64,000 nt of DNA, from contig DHVW01000017.1 of NCBI GenBank assembly GCA_002412865.1, forward strand, positions 120,956-184,955, given 5' to 3'. Positions within the stretch are counted from its first letter, which is position 1, and each line of letters begins with the position of its first letter. The stretch comes from Sulfurovum sp. UBA5198. GTDB lineage: Bacteria > Campylobacterota > Campylobacteria > Campylobacterales > Sulfurovaceae. Both the position numbers and the translations under genes were made by a program. Below the pieces are notes generated by a model, which saw only the letters and a program-made list of their open reading frames with translations, was not told where the DNA came from and did not search any database. This document shows, in pieces, positions 41,314-50,793 of the stretch.

Positions 41314-41952
41314 TTACCCTGCAATCTCTAAAAGCTTAGCACGATTTGCAATATATAGCTTCTTTGCTATCACCTCAACTAGTCCATTTTCTTTAAATCG
41401 CTTTAATATTCTAGATAATCCCTCTGGAGTTAGCATTAGATTTGAAGCGATTTTTCTTTGAGTGAGTATTGATAATTGCTGTTCATTATCAATCAAAAAA
41501 GATGCTGTTCGAGCAGACGCGTTTGATATGGTAGCATACTTCAAGACACTTTCTAGATGTTGGATTTTTTTAGTTAGTGAGTTTATAAATACTTGTGCTA
41601 GGGGTGAGCTATTTTTTGATATATATGGCTCTAAGTCAGCTAAGTCTATCTCGTAGATTATGACATCGCTATTGCTCCTAGCAGTAGCAGGGTAAGTGGT
41701 ACGCTCAAGTGTTGCCATCTCTGCTATCAAAGAGGGAGCCTTAAACTCTCCTATGATTATCTCATTGCCTTTTTTGTCATGCTTAAAAACCTCCACTTCG
41801 CCGTGAGCAAGTATCAAAAATTGTTTTGGCTCTTCTCCTGCATAAAATAATATCTCACCAAGATTAAGTGTTCGGCTTCGTGCAACTGACCTTAACAAAC
41901 CTAGAGTCTCATTATCCAATGAAGCAAAAAGTCCGATTTGTTTTAAATTCAT
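41314..41952 (-). CDS. Crp/Fnr-family transcription regulator
   Basis: This is a 212-residue regulator: cyclic-nucleotide-binding fold (about 8-120, LGEILFYAGEEPKQFLILAHGEVEVFKHDKKGNEIIIGEFKAPSLIAEMATLERTTYPATARS), a dimer helix, and an HTH domain (about 150-205, LTQRKIASNLMLTPEGLSRILKRFKENGLVEV). The N-terminus (MNLKQIGLFASLDNETLGLL) has no Fe-S cysteines, so it is not FNR itself. Ligand unknown; related campylobacterial regulators respond to nitrosative stress or electron acceptors. It lies 157 bp beyond the FecR gene, probably a separate transcript. Confidence 0.9.
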   Translation of the reverse strand: MNLKQIGLFASLDNETLGLLRSVARSRTLNLGEILFYAGEEPKQFLILAHGEVEVFKHDKKGNEIIIGEFKAPSLIAEMATLERTTYPATARSNSDVIIYEIDLADLEPYISKNSSPLAQVFINSLTKKIQHLESVLKYATISNASARTASFLIDNEQQLSILTQRKIASNLMLTPEGLSRILKRFKENGLVEVIAKKLYIANRAKLLEIAG

Positions 41953-42079
41953 ATAATCTTAACCTCTATTAATATCTTTATTTACACTATAGTATATACT
42001 TCCTAAAAACAAGGATGTTAAATAATGACACCATACAAAGAGTTCAAAATCTTGTAAGATTACAAAAATACTTAGTATT

Positions 42080-42943
42080 CTATACTTTATTATTTGTCGT
42101 TGCTTTTACAAACGCAGCCAATGACAGTATAATAATACCAATGCCTACTATAAGGTAAAGTGCATTTATCATCTGATGAAAGTCATTAAGTGCAATTTTA
42201 AAGACTAGCATCAAAGCCTCAATGGAGAGTGCTACTATGATAGTAATGAGAAATTTTATAAGTACCTTGTATTCTACTGATGGGCTTTTAGAATAGTTCT
42301 TGAAAAACACCTCTTGTTCCATCACGGTCTTTGCCAAATCAAAAATAGCTAGCCCTAGCGTAAGTGCTACTATTGCTTTAAATATCGCATCAAGATTGAA
42401 TTTTGCCTCTGAATAAAAATTGAAAAATATCTCATAAAATGAATATCCAATGATGATAAACGAGAAAAGAATCATCGATGCACCAGCAATAGAGTAAAAT
42501 GTTTTGGTCAACACACTAAACCCGCCGTGTCTCTCAATGAGATTTAGTCGCTCCAAAAGCAGGAAAAAGTCAAAATCTAGAAAAATAACTCGATCTCCCT
42601 CATCTACACGCAAAGTAATACAATTGTTGCCTGTCGCGCTACTAAGATACGGTTCGCTAATTGTAATATTGTCATATGTTGTGCCATTTGTACGAAAAAG
42701 ATAACTTCTATCTTTGCCCATTGCTGTATCTACGCTTTTATTGCGATAAATATTGGGTGTTGTCTGCTTATTGGTTGTTTGGTCAACACCATATATGAGC
42801 TCTAGAGCATGATATATTTTAAAGAGCTTTTTAAAACCATTTTTTTCAAACTTATCAAGGCTTCCAAGGCTCTGTACACTCTCTGCAATATAACGCTCAA
42901 TATCTTTTTTATATTTTGGATACAGATCTATAAACTCTTTCAT
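42080..42943 (-). CDS. Membrane protein with PDC-like sensor part, function unknown
   Basis: This is a 287-residue protein. The ATG at 42943 (MKEFIDLYPKYKKDIERYI) follows AAGAAG; the longer frame to 42979 has no site. The N-terminal part (about 1-135) resembles a PDC/Cache-like sensor, with YLFRTNGTTYDNITISEPYLSSATGNNCITLRVDEGDRVIFLDFDF, although no membrane helix precedes it. Four membrane helices follow (about 150-172, 185-205, 228-250, 258-278). Similar proteins in this phylum are sometimes labelled general glycosylation pathway protein; I see no evidence for that role. Single gene. Confidence 0.7.
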   Translation of the reverse strand: MKEFIDLYPKYKKDIERYIAESVQSLGSLDKFEKNGFKKLFKIYHALELIYGVDQTTNKQTTPNIYRNKSVDTAMGKDRSYLFRTNGTTYDNITISEPYLSSATGNNCITLRVDEGDRVIFLDFDFFLLLERLNLIERHGGFSVLTKTFYSIAGASMILFSFIIIGYSFYEIFFNFYSEAKFNLDAIFKAIVALTLGLAIFDLAKTVMEQEVFFKNYSKSPSVEYKVLIKFLITIIVALSIEALMLVFKIALNDFHQMINALYLIVGIGIIILSLAAFVKATTNNKV

Positions 42944-43144
42944 TTTTACTTCTTTATTTAAGATGAGCAATATTAACACATTACCTAGTAGAACATGAAC
43001 ATACTAGTGATTATTTTTTATACATACTATGTGGCAATTTAGGTAATTAAATTTAATATAAAATACACAATATTATGTGATATAATATTAATGGGTTCGA
43101 AGGCTAAATTTAAAAATATTTTACTAACAATCTAGGAGTAAATC

Positions 43145-43831
43145 ATGAAACATATATTAATGGAACTACCTTATGCCATAGACGCTTTAGCACCATATAT
43201 TTCAGAAGAAACTTTGCAATACCATCATGGCAAACATCACGCAGGATATGTCAATAAACTCAATACACTAATCAAAGACACAGAATACGAAGATATGTCA
43301 TTAGAGCAAATAATTCATCAGTCAAGTGATGCGATATTTAATAATGCAGCACAGGTATTCAATCATGACTTTTATTGGAAATCTCTAAGTCCAACAAAAA
43401 CAGAACCATCTGCACTTTTACTAGGGGTTTTAGAGGCGACTTTTGGTTCACTTGAAACATTTAAAGAAGCATTTGCTACGGCAGGAATAGGTCAATTTGG
43501 TTCTGGATGGGCTTGGCTTGTGGTTGATGAACATGAAAAGCTCACTATCCAAACAACAGCAAATGCACACACACCAATCGAACATAATCTTACACCTCTG
43601 CTTGTATGTGATGTGTGGGAGCATGCATATTATATAGACTATAGAAATGACCGTGTAAAGTATATGGATAATTTTTGGGCATTGGCAAACTGGGAACATG
43701 CCTCTAAGATACTTGAGAGCAAAGAGCATTTAAAGTTATCAACAACAACTGTTCCATTTTGTAATAATCCTGATGATCCGATGTGTGAGTATCTTGATGA
43801 AATGGCACATGAAGGTACTACAAGCAGTTGA
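43145..43831 (+). CDS. sodB: Superoxide dismutase, Fe type
   Basis: This is a 228-residue enzyme. Metal ligands are visible in QYHHGKHHAGYVNKLN (His), FNHDFYWKSL (His) and DVWEHAYYIDYRNDR (Asp and His), and FGSGWAWLVV marks the Fe/Mn family. It disproportionates superoxide in the cytoplasm. It is about 30 residues longer than usual: the C-terminal tail has PFCNNPDDPMCEYLDEMAHEGTTSS with two cysteines, which could form a disulfide or bind metal. AGGAG precedes the ATG; TATAAT at 43081-43086 may be its -10 box. A strong terminator follows. Confidence 0.93.
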   Translation: MKHILMELPYAIDALAPYISEETLQYHHGKHHAGYVNKLNTLIKDTEYEDMSLEQIIHQSSDAIFNNAAQVFNHDFYWKSLSPTKTEPSALLLGVLEATFGSLETFKEAFATAGIGQFGSGWAWLVVDEHEKLTIQTTANAHTPIEHNLTPLLVCDVWEHAYYIDYRNDRVKYMDNFWALANWEHASKILESKEHLKLSTTTVPFCNNPDDPMCEYLDEMAHEGTTSS

Positions 43832-43845
43832 GTACAAAATTATAA

Positions 43846-43879
43846 AACCACACTCTATTCTAAAAGAGTGTGGTTCTTT
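43846..43879 (+). terminator. Rho-independent terminator after sodB
   Basis: AACCACACTCT (43846-43856) pairs perfectly with AGAGTGTGGTT (43865-43875) over an 8-base loop, followed by CTTTA; it starts 15 bp after the sodB stop. The symmetric stem may also end transcription of the convergent gene. Confidence 0.8.
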
Positions 43880-43910
43880 ACAAACTGCCAAAATCTTTAG
43901 CGATTTATTG

Positions 43911-44357
43911 TTAGTCTATAAAGTGTGATAAGATTTTATTTTTATCTGTTTTCACCAAATCCAAAGGAAGATTTTTTACTATTAGTAACTGGACACTTTT
44001 GTTTAATATATTCATTAGCTGATGATTGTGTTCTTTTGGAAATGCCAATAATACTTGTTTTGGTTTTATTTGAGTTACAATTGCCTCAATATTTTGTGCT
44101 ATATCTTTTAGTGTACGATTTTCTTGCTCTTCTATGGCATTATGCTCATCTAGAGTGTCATGTATCATTCTACCAGTATTATCACTCATTAGTTCACTTA
44201 TTTTTTTTCTACCCTCTATAAAATTCTCATCATTAATCATCTCTAGACTATGAGAAATTTTTATCTCATTACCAACTATTCCCTCATTTTTATGGACTTC
44301 ATATGCTTTTAACTCTCCTAAGTCTGCTACGATAACTATGGTATTTTCTAATTTCAT
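43911..44357 (-). CDS. Host-attachment-like (baeRF) protein
   Basis: This is a 148-residue soluble protein: VIVADLGELKAYEVHKN at the N-terminus, a charged helical middle (about 50-90) and a C-terminal IEAIVTQIKPKQVLLAFPKEHNHQLMNILNKSVQLLIVKNLPLDLVKTDKNKILSHF. This matches the host-attachment/archaeal-release-factor-like (baeRF) family, whose bacterial role is unclear and may relate to ribosomes. It is convergent with sodB, 80 bp away. Confidence 0.72.
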   Translation of the reverse strand: MKLENTIVIVADLGELKAYEVHKNEGIVGNEIKISHSLEMINDENFIEGRKKISELMSDNTGRMIHDTLDEHNAIEEQENRTLKDIAQNIEAIVTQIKPKQVLLAFPKEHNHQLMNILNKSVQLLIVKNLPLDLVKTDKNKILSHFID

Positions 44358-44615
44358 TGCTTTTATCCTTAAAGTGTTTTATTGGAAATCTAGATAGTAA
44401 AGATATCCTCTTTGTATGATAAAACAATTATGTTGATTTGTCAAGGAAATAGCCAAAAAAGAGTATAAATCTTCATTTATGTACGATTGGCTAATTTGAA
44501 TAATAAATAACAGCAAGACTTCATTACTGAATATATTTTGTTGTATCAAAAATGTATTATTTAAGTCACAAAAATACGATATAATCAAGCACTAATATTA
44601 ACAAATGGAACGAAA

Positions 44616-45866
44616 ATGAAAAAATGGTTTAACGGCTTAGGAATTCTAGTAAAAGTTGCGTTATTGTTGCTAGTTTTGGTGCTTATTGGTTGGGCTATCA
44701 AGTCTATATTTTTTAAAACTGCAGAAACGAGCAATTACATAACTGAACCTGTCACGAGAATGAATATAGATCAAACTGTACTAGCCACAGGAGTGCTAGG
44801 TGCGTACAAACAAGTAAGCATAGGAGCTCAAGTCTCAGGAGAGATAAAAAAGCTAAATGTAGTAATTGGTCAAAAGGTCAAAAAAGGTGATTTATTGGCT
44901 GTAATAGATGCTGATAAACAAGCAAATGCCCTACAAGCCGCAAAGGCGGATCTGTATAGTAGTGAGGCATCGCTACATAGTAAAAAGTCTGCTTTACAAA
45001 AAGCCAAACTTGATTTTGCGAGACAAGCTACTATGATAAAATCAGGAGCAACCTCAAAGCAAGAGTATGATAATGCGAAAGTATCACTAGAGCTGGCCAA
45101 AACTGATATAGAAGTAGCAGATTCACTCATAGAAAAAGCGAGAATAAATGTAAAGACATCAGAAGTATCTTTAGGATATACACAAGTGATTGCCCCCATA
45201 GATGGTGTGGTGGTATCAGTAGCAGTAGAGGAAGGACAAACTGTAAATGCCAATCAAACTACGCCAACACTAATGGTAATAGCTGATCTAGAAAAAATGA
45301 CTATACAAGCTGAAATTTCGGAGGGCGATATAGTCAAGATAGCAGAGGGCATGAAATCAACTTTTACGGTTATGGGAGACCAAAGCAGAACCTATAATGC
45401 CACAATTCGTTCAATAGACCCAGGTCCAACAACGCTAAGTGATAATCCAAACCAAACTAGTAGCACGCTAAGTGGTACGCCAATATATTACTATGCGATG
45501 CTAGATGTGCCAAATAATGATGGTAAACTGCGTATATCAATGACCGCCTCGATAATCATAGAAGTTCAAAATATCAAAAATGCACTTTCAATTCCAGCCC
45601 TAGCATTAGGAACTGAGATGAAAAATGGCAACTATAAAGTCAAAGTTCTCACAAAAAAAGGAAACACAGAGATAGCCACTAGCAAAACAGTCAAAATAGG
45701 GTTAAATAACGGTGTAAATGTACAGGTTTTAAGTGGACTAAAAGAGGGGGAGCAAGTGGTGGTTAGTGAGCTAAGCGATGCGAACAGCGATGGTACAGAA
45801 AAGAAAAAACAAACACCCTCAGAGGCAATGAGCCAACGACGAATGAGCTCATCCATGGGAAGCTAA
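44616..45866 (+). CDS. macA: MacA-type periplasmic adaptor
   Basis: This is a 416-residue membrane-fusion protein: one N-terminal helix (about 9-29), barrel-sandwich halves (GAQVSGEIKKLNVVIGQKVKKGDLLAVID and LGYTQVIAPIDGVVVSVAVEEGQTVNA), a long alpha-hairpin between them (about 105-185), then beta-barrel and membrane-proximal domains. It should link MacB to the outer-membrane channel encoded two genes on. The C-terminus is a charged Ser/Gln-rich tail. macB starts six bases after its stop. Confidence 0.92.
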   Translation: MKKWFNGLGILVKVALLLLVLVLIGWAIKSIFFKTAETSNYITEPVTRMNIDQTVLATGVLGAYKQVSIGAQVSGEIKKLNVVIGQKVKKGDLLAVIDADKQANALQAAKADLYSSEASLHSKKSALQKAKLDFARQATMIKSGATSKQEYDNAKVSLELAKTDIEVADSLIEKARINVKTSEVSLGYTQVIAPIDGVVVSVAVEEGQTVNANQTTPTLMVIADLEKMTIQAEISEGDIVKIAEGMKSTFTVMGDQSRTYNATIRSIDPGPTTLSDNPNQTSSTLSGTPIYYYAMLDVPNNDGKLRISMTASIIIEVQNIKNALSIPALALGTEMKNGNYKVKVLTKKGNTEIATSKTVKIGLNNGVNVQVLSGLKEGEQVVVSELSDANSDGTEKKKQTPSEAMSQRRMSSSMGS

Positions 45867-45871
45867 TAATC

Positions 45872-47818
45872 ATGTCAGCACTTCTTGAGATTAAAAATTT
45901 ATACAAAGAGTTTCCATCTGGAGACGGAGTGGTACAGATACTAAAAGATATAAATCTAACTATAAATAGTGGTGAGATGGTGGCTATTATAGGTGCGTCT
46001 GGTTCTGGTAAATCAACTCTTATGAATATTCTTGGATGCCTAGACAAACCTAGTCGTGGTGAGTATTTAGTAGAAGGAAAAGCTACTGCTAATATGGAGC
46101 CTGATGAGCTAGCTTCGCTTAGACGGGATTATTTTGGTTTTATATTCCAGCGTTACCATTTGCTTGGTGATTTGGATGCCAATGGAAATGTTGAAGTACC
46201 GTCTATCTATGCTGGAGTAAAAAGCGAAGATAGACGAGCTAGAAGCAGTGAGCTACTCGTCAGGCTTGGTCTTGGAGACAGAATGTCTCACCGTCCTAAT
46301 CAGCTATCAGGTGGTCAACAACAAAGAGTTAGTATAGCAAGAGCACTTATGAATGGCGGAGAGGTGATATTAGCTGATGAACCAACTGGTGCACTTGATA
46401 GCAAAAGCGGTGTTGAGGTAATGAATATATTGCGAGAGCTTCACGACGAAGGGTATACAATAATACTTGTAACACACGATAGAGAAATAGCTCAAAATGC
46501 AGATAGAATAATAGAAATAAAAGATGGGCTAATTGTCCATGATGAACCAAATATCACCACAGATAAAAAGTCACAAAAAATACTTAACAAGAGTAGAGGG
46601 ACTAAAAATAGCGAACGATTAACTGACAGGCTTGGCGAATCATTAATGATGGCTATTCGATCTATGTCGGCTCACCGCATGAGGACTTTTCTCACCATGC
46701 TTGGTATTATTATTGGAATTACATCAGTAGTTAGCGTAGTGGCTCTAGGTACTGGTTCACGCCAAAAGATACTAAAAGATATAGGTGCAATGGGTACAAA
46801 CACTATCACAATCTACCCTGGTACTGGTTTTGGAGACAGAAACTCAAATAGCATCCATACCCTAACAACTAATGATGCAGATGTACTTGCTAAACAGAGT
46901 TTTGTGGATAGTGTTACACCAAGTGTGCGAAAAAGTGTGACTGCTAAATATTTAAATACCTCATCAGTCGTACAAGTATCTGGTGTTGGAAGCGGATATT
47001 TTGATGTGCAAGGAATAAAAATAGACAAAGGTCTCTTTTTTGATAGACAAATGACTAACGATTATCAGCAAGTGTGCGTCATAGACCCAGCAACCTCAAA
47101 AGCTATATTTGGTGAAGATGCTGACCCGATAGGCAAGGTGATAATTTTAGGTAATATGCCTATAAAAATCATAGGACTAAGCCAAAAAGCACCTAGCACT
47201 GGAAGTATGAGAGAGACCCTAAATGTATGGATACCCTACACTACTGTAATGAGTAGAATGCTAGGTCAAAGCCATCTATCTAGCATATCTGTGCGTGTGG
47301 ATGACACAGTAACGAGCCAAGTGGCAGAGGATGGAATAATAAGACTACTAAAATCTAGACATGGCAAAGAGGACTTCTTTGTAGCCAATATGGATAGTGT
47401 CAAAGCTACGATGGAGAGTGCAACGGCGACTATGCAGTTGCTTGTATCGATGATTGCAGCAATTTCACTATTCGTAGGTGGTATTGGTGTTATGAATATT
47501 ATGCTTGTTTCAGTAACCGAACGAACTAGTGAGATAGGTGTTAGAATGGCAGTAGGAGCTAGGCAGAGTGATATTATGCAACAGTTTTTAATTGAGGCTG
47601 TAATGGTCTGTATAATCGGTGGTATTTTAGGGATATCTCTAGCATTAGTGATTGGAGAGATTTTTGCTAAAGCTACCGATAGCTTCGTAATGATTTTCAC
47701 TACCACATCAATACTTGTTGCATTTGGTTGCTCGACACTTATTGGTGTTGTGTTTGGATTTATACCAGCAAGAAATGCGGCTAGATTAGACCCAGTTGTC
47801 GCACTTACAAGGGAATAA
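45872..47818 (+). CDS. macB: MacB ABC transporter, ATPase and permease
   Basis: This is a 648-residue protein: ATPase domain (about 1-225) with Walker A GASGSGKST, signature LSGGQQQRVSIARAL and Walker B VILADEPTGALDS; then a membrane helix (about 270-295), a large periplasmic MacB_PCD domain and three C-terminal helices with the FtsX fold (MNIMLVSVTERTSEIGVRMAVGARQSDIMQQFLIEA). It drives export of macrolides, toxins or peptides through MacA and the TolC-like channel. All three parts are encoded in one tight unit. Confidence 0.94.
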   Translation: MSALLEIKNLYKEFPSGDGVVQILKDINLTINSGEMVAIIGASGSGKSTLMNILGCLDKPSRGEYLVEGKATANMEPDELASLRRDYFGFIFQRYHLLGDLDANGNVEVPSIYAGVKSEDRRARSSELLVRLGLGDRMSHRPNQLSGGQQQRVSIARALMNGGEVILADEPTGALDSKSGVEVMNILRELHDEGYTIILVTHDREIAQNADRIIEIKDGLIVHDEPNITTDKKSQKILNKSRGTKNSERLTDRLGESLMMAIRSMSAHRMRTFLTMLGIIIGITSVVSVVALGTGSRQKILKDIGAMGTNTITIYPGTGFGDRNSNSIHTLTTNDADVLAKQSFVDSVTPSVRKSVTAKYLNTSSVVQVSGVGSGYFDVQGIKIDKGLFFDRQMTNDYQQVCVIDPATSKAIFGEDADPIGKVIILGNMPIKIIGLSQKAPSTGSMRETLNVWIPYTTVMSRMLGQSHLSSISVRVDDTVTSQVAEDGIIRLLKSRHGKEDFFVANMDSVKATMESATATMQLLVSMIAAISLFVGGIGVMNIMLVSVTERTSEIGVRMAVGARQSDIMQQFLIEAVMVCIIGGILGISLALVIGEIFAKATDSFVMIFTTTSILVAFGCSTLIGVVFGFIPARNAARLDPVVALTRE

Positions 47819-47819
47819 A

Positions 47820-49175
47820 ATGAATAAAATATTAATACCACTATATACACTTATATTTATGGGGTGCGTCCAGTCACCAAAGATAGCAAAAACGAATAAT
47901 ATAGAGTTGCCAACCTTATGGCACAATAGCTCTACTAATAATATTAGTTACGAAACCAACAAAGAATGGTGGAAGGAGTTTAATGATAAAAATCTAGACC
48001 ATATCATAGCTGAGACCATAAATAATAATAGCTCCATGGTGCGTGCTGGATACAGGCTGCAACAAGCCTCACTAGCCACTTCGTTGCAAAACACGAATTC
48101 ATTCCCGCAATTATCAGGTTCAGTAAATCTAAATGAATCAAGGAATTTAAATAATGGCGATATAGGGCGTGGCTTTGGCACTTCTTTAAATGCTCAATAT
48201 ATAGTTGATTTATGGGGGAATATATCAAAAGCTACGAACATAAAAGAGTGGGAGATGATGGCAACAGAACAAGACTTAGAGGCTACCAAACTAGCTATCA
48301 TAGGTCAAGCTGTCCAGACATATTGGCAGCAAGCATACATAAATGAGAAGATAGGAATAGCAAACGAGAACTTAGCCAAAGCAAAAAAGGTGCAAAGACT
48401 AATCGACATTAGATATAAAGCCGGAGCTTCATCTAGACTTGATTTACTAATGGCGAATAAAACCATTTTGACAAACGAAGCATCTTTGCAAAAATTACTT
48501 CAGGAAAAGGAAGTAGCATCAAATAGTATGGCAATACTGCTAGATGTTCCTCCACACTCCAAGCTAATCTTTGAGCCATCTAGATTTCCGCTAAAATCTC
48601 TGAGCCATGTGAGTGCGAATATCCCCGCTACTGCACTAAGCAATCGCCCAGATATCAAAGCAGCAGAATTTAGAATAGAAAAGGCAATTAGTGGTATTGA
48701 TGTGGCTAAAACAAATTTTTACCCTACATTTAATCTCACAGGCTCATTAGGCACAAGCTCAACTGCTCTTCAAAATATTGTATCAAACCCAGTTGGCTCT
48801 CTTGCTCTTGGTATTGCATTGCCATTTTTGAATTGGAATGTAAATAGCATAAATCTATCTATCTCTAAAGTAGCATATGAGGATGTAAAGACTGATTATA
48901 AGCAAAAAGTATTGAACGCTTTAGCTGAAGTAGAAAATAGCCTAAACGCAAACGAGAAGTATGCACTAGAGGGCAAAGCATTATTAAAATCGATGAAAAA
49001 TGCACAGCAACAAGAGGAACTTTATGCCGTGCGTTACCGTGCAGGTGCATCTAATCTAAAAGAGTGGCTAGACGCTGGAGATGTCACCAGAAATGCCAAA
49101 CTAGCTTATGTAGAAAACCAATATCGACAATATATAAATCGTGTAAACCTATACATAGCGATGGGCGGAGCATAG
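47820..49175 (+). CDS. TolC-family outer-membrane efflux lipoprotein
   Basis: This is a 451-residue NodT-type efflux channel. The ATG at 47820 lies two bases after the macB stop and opens a signal with lipobox FMGCVQ. It holds two repeats of the outer-membrane efflux protein family (about 55-245 and 260-445), including TYWQQAYINEKIGIANENLAKAKKVQRLIDIRYKAGASSRLDLLMA and LSNRPDIKAAEFRIEKAISGIDVAKTNFYPTFNLTGSLG. The trimer should complete MacAB. In-operon supply of its own channel is common in this phylum. Confidence 0.93.
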   Translation: MNKILIPLYTLIFMGCVQSPKIAKTNNIELPTLWHNSSTNNISYETNKEWWKEFNDKNLDHIIAETINNNSSMVRAGYRLQQASLATSLQNTNSFPQLSGSVNLNESRNLNNGDIGRGFGTSLNAQYIVDLWGNISKATNIKEWEMMATEQDLEATKLAIIGQAVQTYWQQAYINEKIGIANENLAKAKKVQRLIDIRYKAGASSRLDLLMANKTILTNEASLQKLLQEKEVASNSMAILLDVPPHSKLIFEPSRFPLKSLSHVSANIPATALSNRPDIKAAEFRIEKAISGIDVAKTNFYPTFNLTGSLGTSSTALQNIVSNPVGSLALGIALPFLNWNVNSINLSISKVAYEDVKTDYKQKVLNALAEVENSLNANEKYALEGKALLKSMKNAQQQEELYAVRYRAGASNLKEWLDAGDVTRNAKLAYVENQYRQYINRVNLYIAMGGA

Positions 49176-49244
49176 AAATTTTCAAATATACTTTATGATA
49201 TAATATAAAATCAATTTTATAAGCAAGAGATATGGGAATAGAGA

Positions 49245-50096
49245 ATGGATATAAACGAATTTAAAGAAAAGTTTAACAATGACGAGAAACTACAAAAATA
49301 TGTTTTTCGCAAATACACAGAAGATATAGCGGAAGATTCACTCAAGCCATATCAAATTGAACTTTTACGCCTACAAGAGTTTTTAGAGCGAACAAATAAG
49401 AAGATGATAATTCTAGTAGAAGGAAGAGATGCATCTGGTAAAGGTGGTGCTATACGGAGAATTACACGGTATATGAATGAAAAACATTACCGTATTGTTG
49501 CCCTTGGTAAGCCCTCAGATGTACAAAGAACACAGTGGTATTTTCAGAGGTATGTAGAACAGTTTCCAAAGGGTGGTGAAATAGTGCTGTTTGATAGGAG
49601 CTGGTACAATCGTGCGATGGTTGAACCTGTATTTGGGTTTTGTACACAAGAGCAGTACAATGCATTTATTAAAAGCGTGTCACAGTTCGAAGAGGATTTG
49701 ATTAATCATGATTTTTACTTTATTAAAATATATTTCTCTGTAACCAAAGAGGAGCAAAATATAAGGTTTCAGGAGCGTGAAACAAATCCTCTGAAGCAAT
49801 GGAAACTAAGCGAGATTGATGTTCAGATGCAAGAGAGATGGGATGACTTCACTCTTATGAAATACGAAATGCTCAAAAATACGCATACGATCAAATCTCC
49901 ATGGACAGTGATACGAAGTAATGATAAGTTCAAAGCACGACTAAATGCTATAAAGACAATTCTCAATAGTGTGGATTATGATAATAAAAATATGGAACTT
50001 GATTATAGTGTAGATCCTAATACGGTTCATGATGGTTTTGCAGAGATAGCAAATATGGAAGCTGATTTAAAAAGTCAAGGTAAGTTTTTAGGTTAA
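49245..50096 (+). CDS. ppk2: Polyphosphate kinase 2
   Basis: This is a 283-residue P-loop kinase: Walker A ILVEGRDASGKGGAIRRI (about 54-72), Walker B and lid motifs VLFDRSWYNRAMVEPVFGF, and EQNIRFQERETNPLKQWKLSEID. It transfers phosphate between polyphosphate and nucleoside mono- or diphosphates. The single-domain length is that of PPK2 class I or III. Promoter-like TATAATATAAAAT lies about 50 bp upstream. A structured element follows the gene. Confidence 0.93.
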   Translation: MDINEFKEKFNNDEKLQKYVFRKYTEDIAEDSLKPYQIELLRLQEFLERTNKKMIILVEGRDASGKGGAIRRITRYMNEKHYRIVALGKPSDVQRTQWYFQRYVEQFPKGGEIVLFDRSWYNRAMVEPVFGFCTQEQYNAFIKSVSQFEEDLINHDFYFIKIYFSVTKEEQNIRFQERETNPLKQWKLSEIDVQMQERWDDFTLMKYEMLKNTHTIKSPWTVIRSNDKFKARLNAIKTILNSVDYDNKNMELDYSVDPNTVHDGFAEIANMEADLKSQGKFLG

Positions 50097-50098
50097 TC

Positions 50099-50180
50099 TG
50101 CGAGAGTACTTCTTTTTCAAACAAGGGAGAAGTGTTTAAGAGTAGAACAAAATTATTTAATACTATTTCATACTCTCGCA
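50099..50180. other. Nested inverted-repeat structure after ppk2, possible RNA element
   Basis: TGCGAGAGTA (50099-50108) pairs perfectly with TACTCTCGCA (50171-50180), enclosing 62 bases. Inside, ACTTCT (50108-50113) pairs with AGAAGT (50128-50133). The result is a multi-branch fold closed by a 10-bp stem in the 139-bp gap between ppk2 and rnhB. No frame is open. It could be a stable mRNA 3' end, a small RNA or a decayed repeat. Confidence 0.5.
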
Positions 50181-50235
50181 TAAGAAATTATAACACTTTA
50201 TAGTAAATGAAAGTACAACTAATGGTTAATAAAAT

Positions 50236-50793
50236 ATGAAAATAGTTAATGAAAATGCTTTACTACTATGTGGGATTGATGAAGCTGGCAGAGGATGTCT
50301 TGCTGGGTCACTGGTGATTTGCGGTGTTGTACTAACAAAAAATATAGATGGATTAGCTGATTCAAAAAAACTATCAGAAAAAAATAGAGAATATCTATAT
50401 GAGCAGATAATCGCAAGCTCTAGATATCATATCGTCTCATTTTCGGCTTCACAAATTGATAAACTAGGCATATCTGTATGTTTAAGACTTGGACTTGAAG
50501 AGATAAAAAGCTTTATGGGTGATTGTGAATATCTATATGACGGGAATTGCACATTTGGAGTTGATGGAATATCAACAATGGTAAAAGCTGATACCAAAAT
50601 AGCAGAAGTAAGTGCTGCTAGCATATTGGCAAAAGTCACGAGAGACAGAGAGATAAACGATACTGATAGCTTATATCCAGAATATGGATTTTTATCACAC
50701 AAAGGCTATGGCACAGCTAAGCACATGGAGGCTATCAAACTATATGGTCGCATACCTATTCATAGATATAGCTTTAAAGTAAAGGGTCTTTAG
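50236..50793 (+). CDS. rnhB: Ribonuclease HII
   Basis: This is a 185-residue enzyme with catalytic motifs LCGIDEAGRGCLAGSLVICGV (Asp and Glu, about 14-17), FGVDGISTMVKAD (Asp) and SAASILAKVTRDREI, plus the C-terminal GYGTAKHMEAIKLYGRIPIHR. It removes ribonucleotides from DNA. Its end overlaps that of rmuC by 20 bases in convergent orientation. Confidence 0.94.
   Translation: MKIVNENALLLCGIDEAGRGCLAGSLVICGVVLTKNIDGLADSKKLSEKNREYLYEQIIASSRYHIVSFSASQIDKLGISVCLRLGLEEIKSFMGDCEYLYDGNCTFGVDGISTMVKADTKIAEVSAASILAKVTRDREINDTDSLYPEYGFLSHKGYGTAKHMEAIKLYGRIPIHRYSFKVKGL

Noticed and set aside
43448..43729. Minus-strand frame of 93 codons inside sodB
   Set aside because: Cys-rich appearance is an artefact of the reverse complement of sodB.
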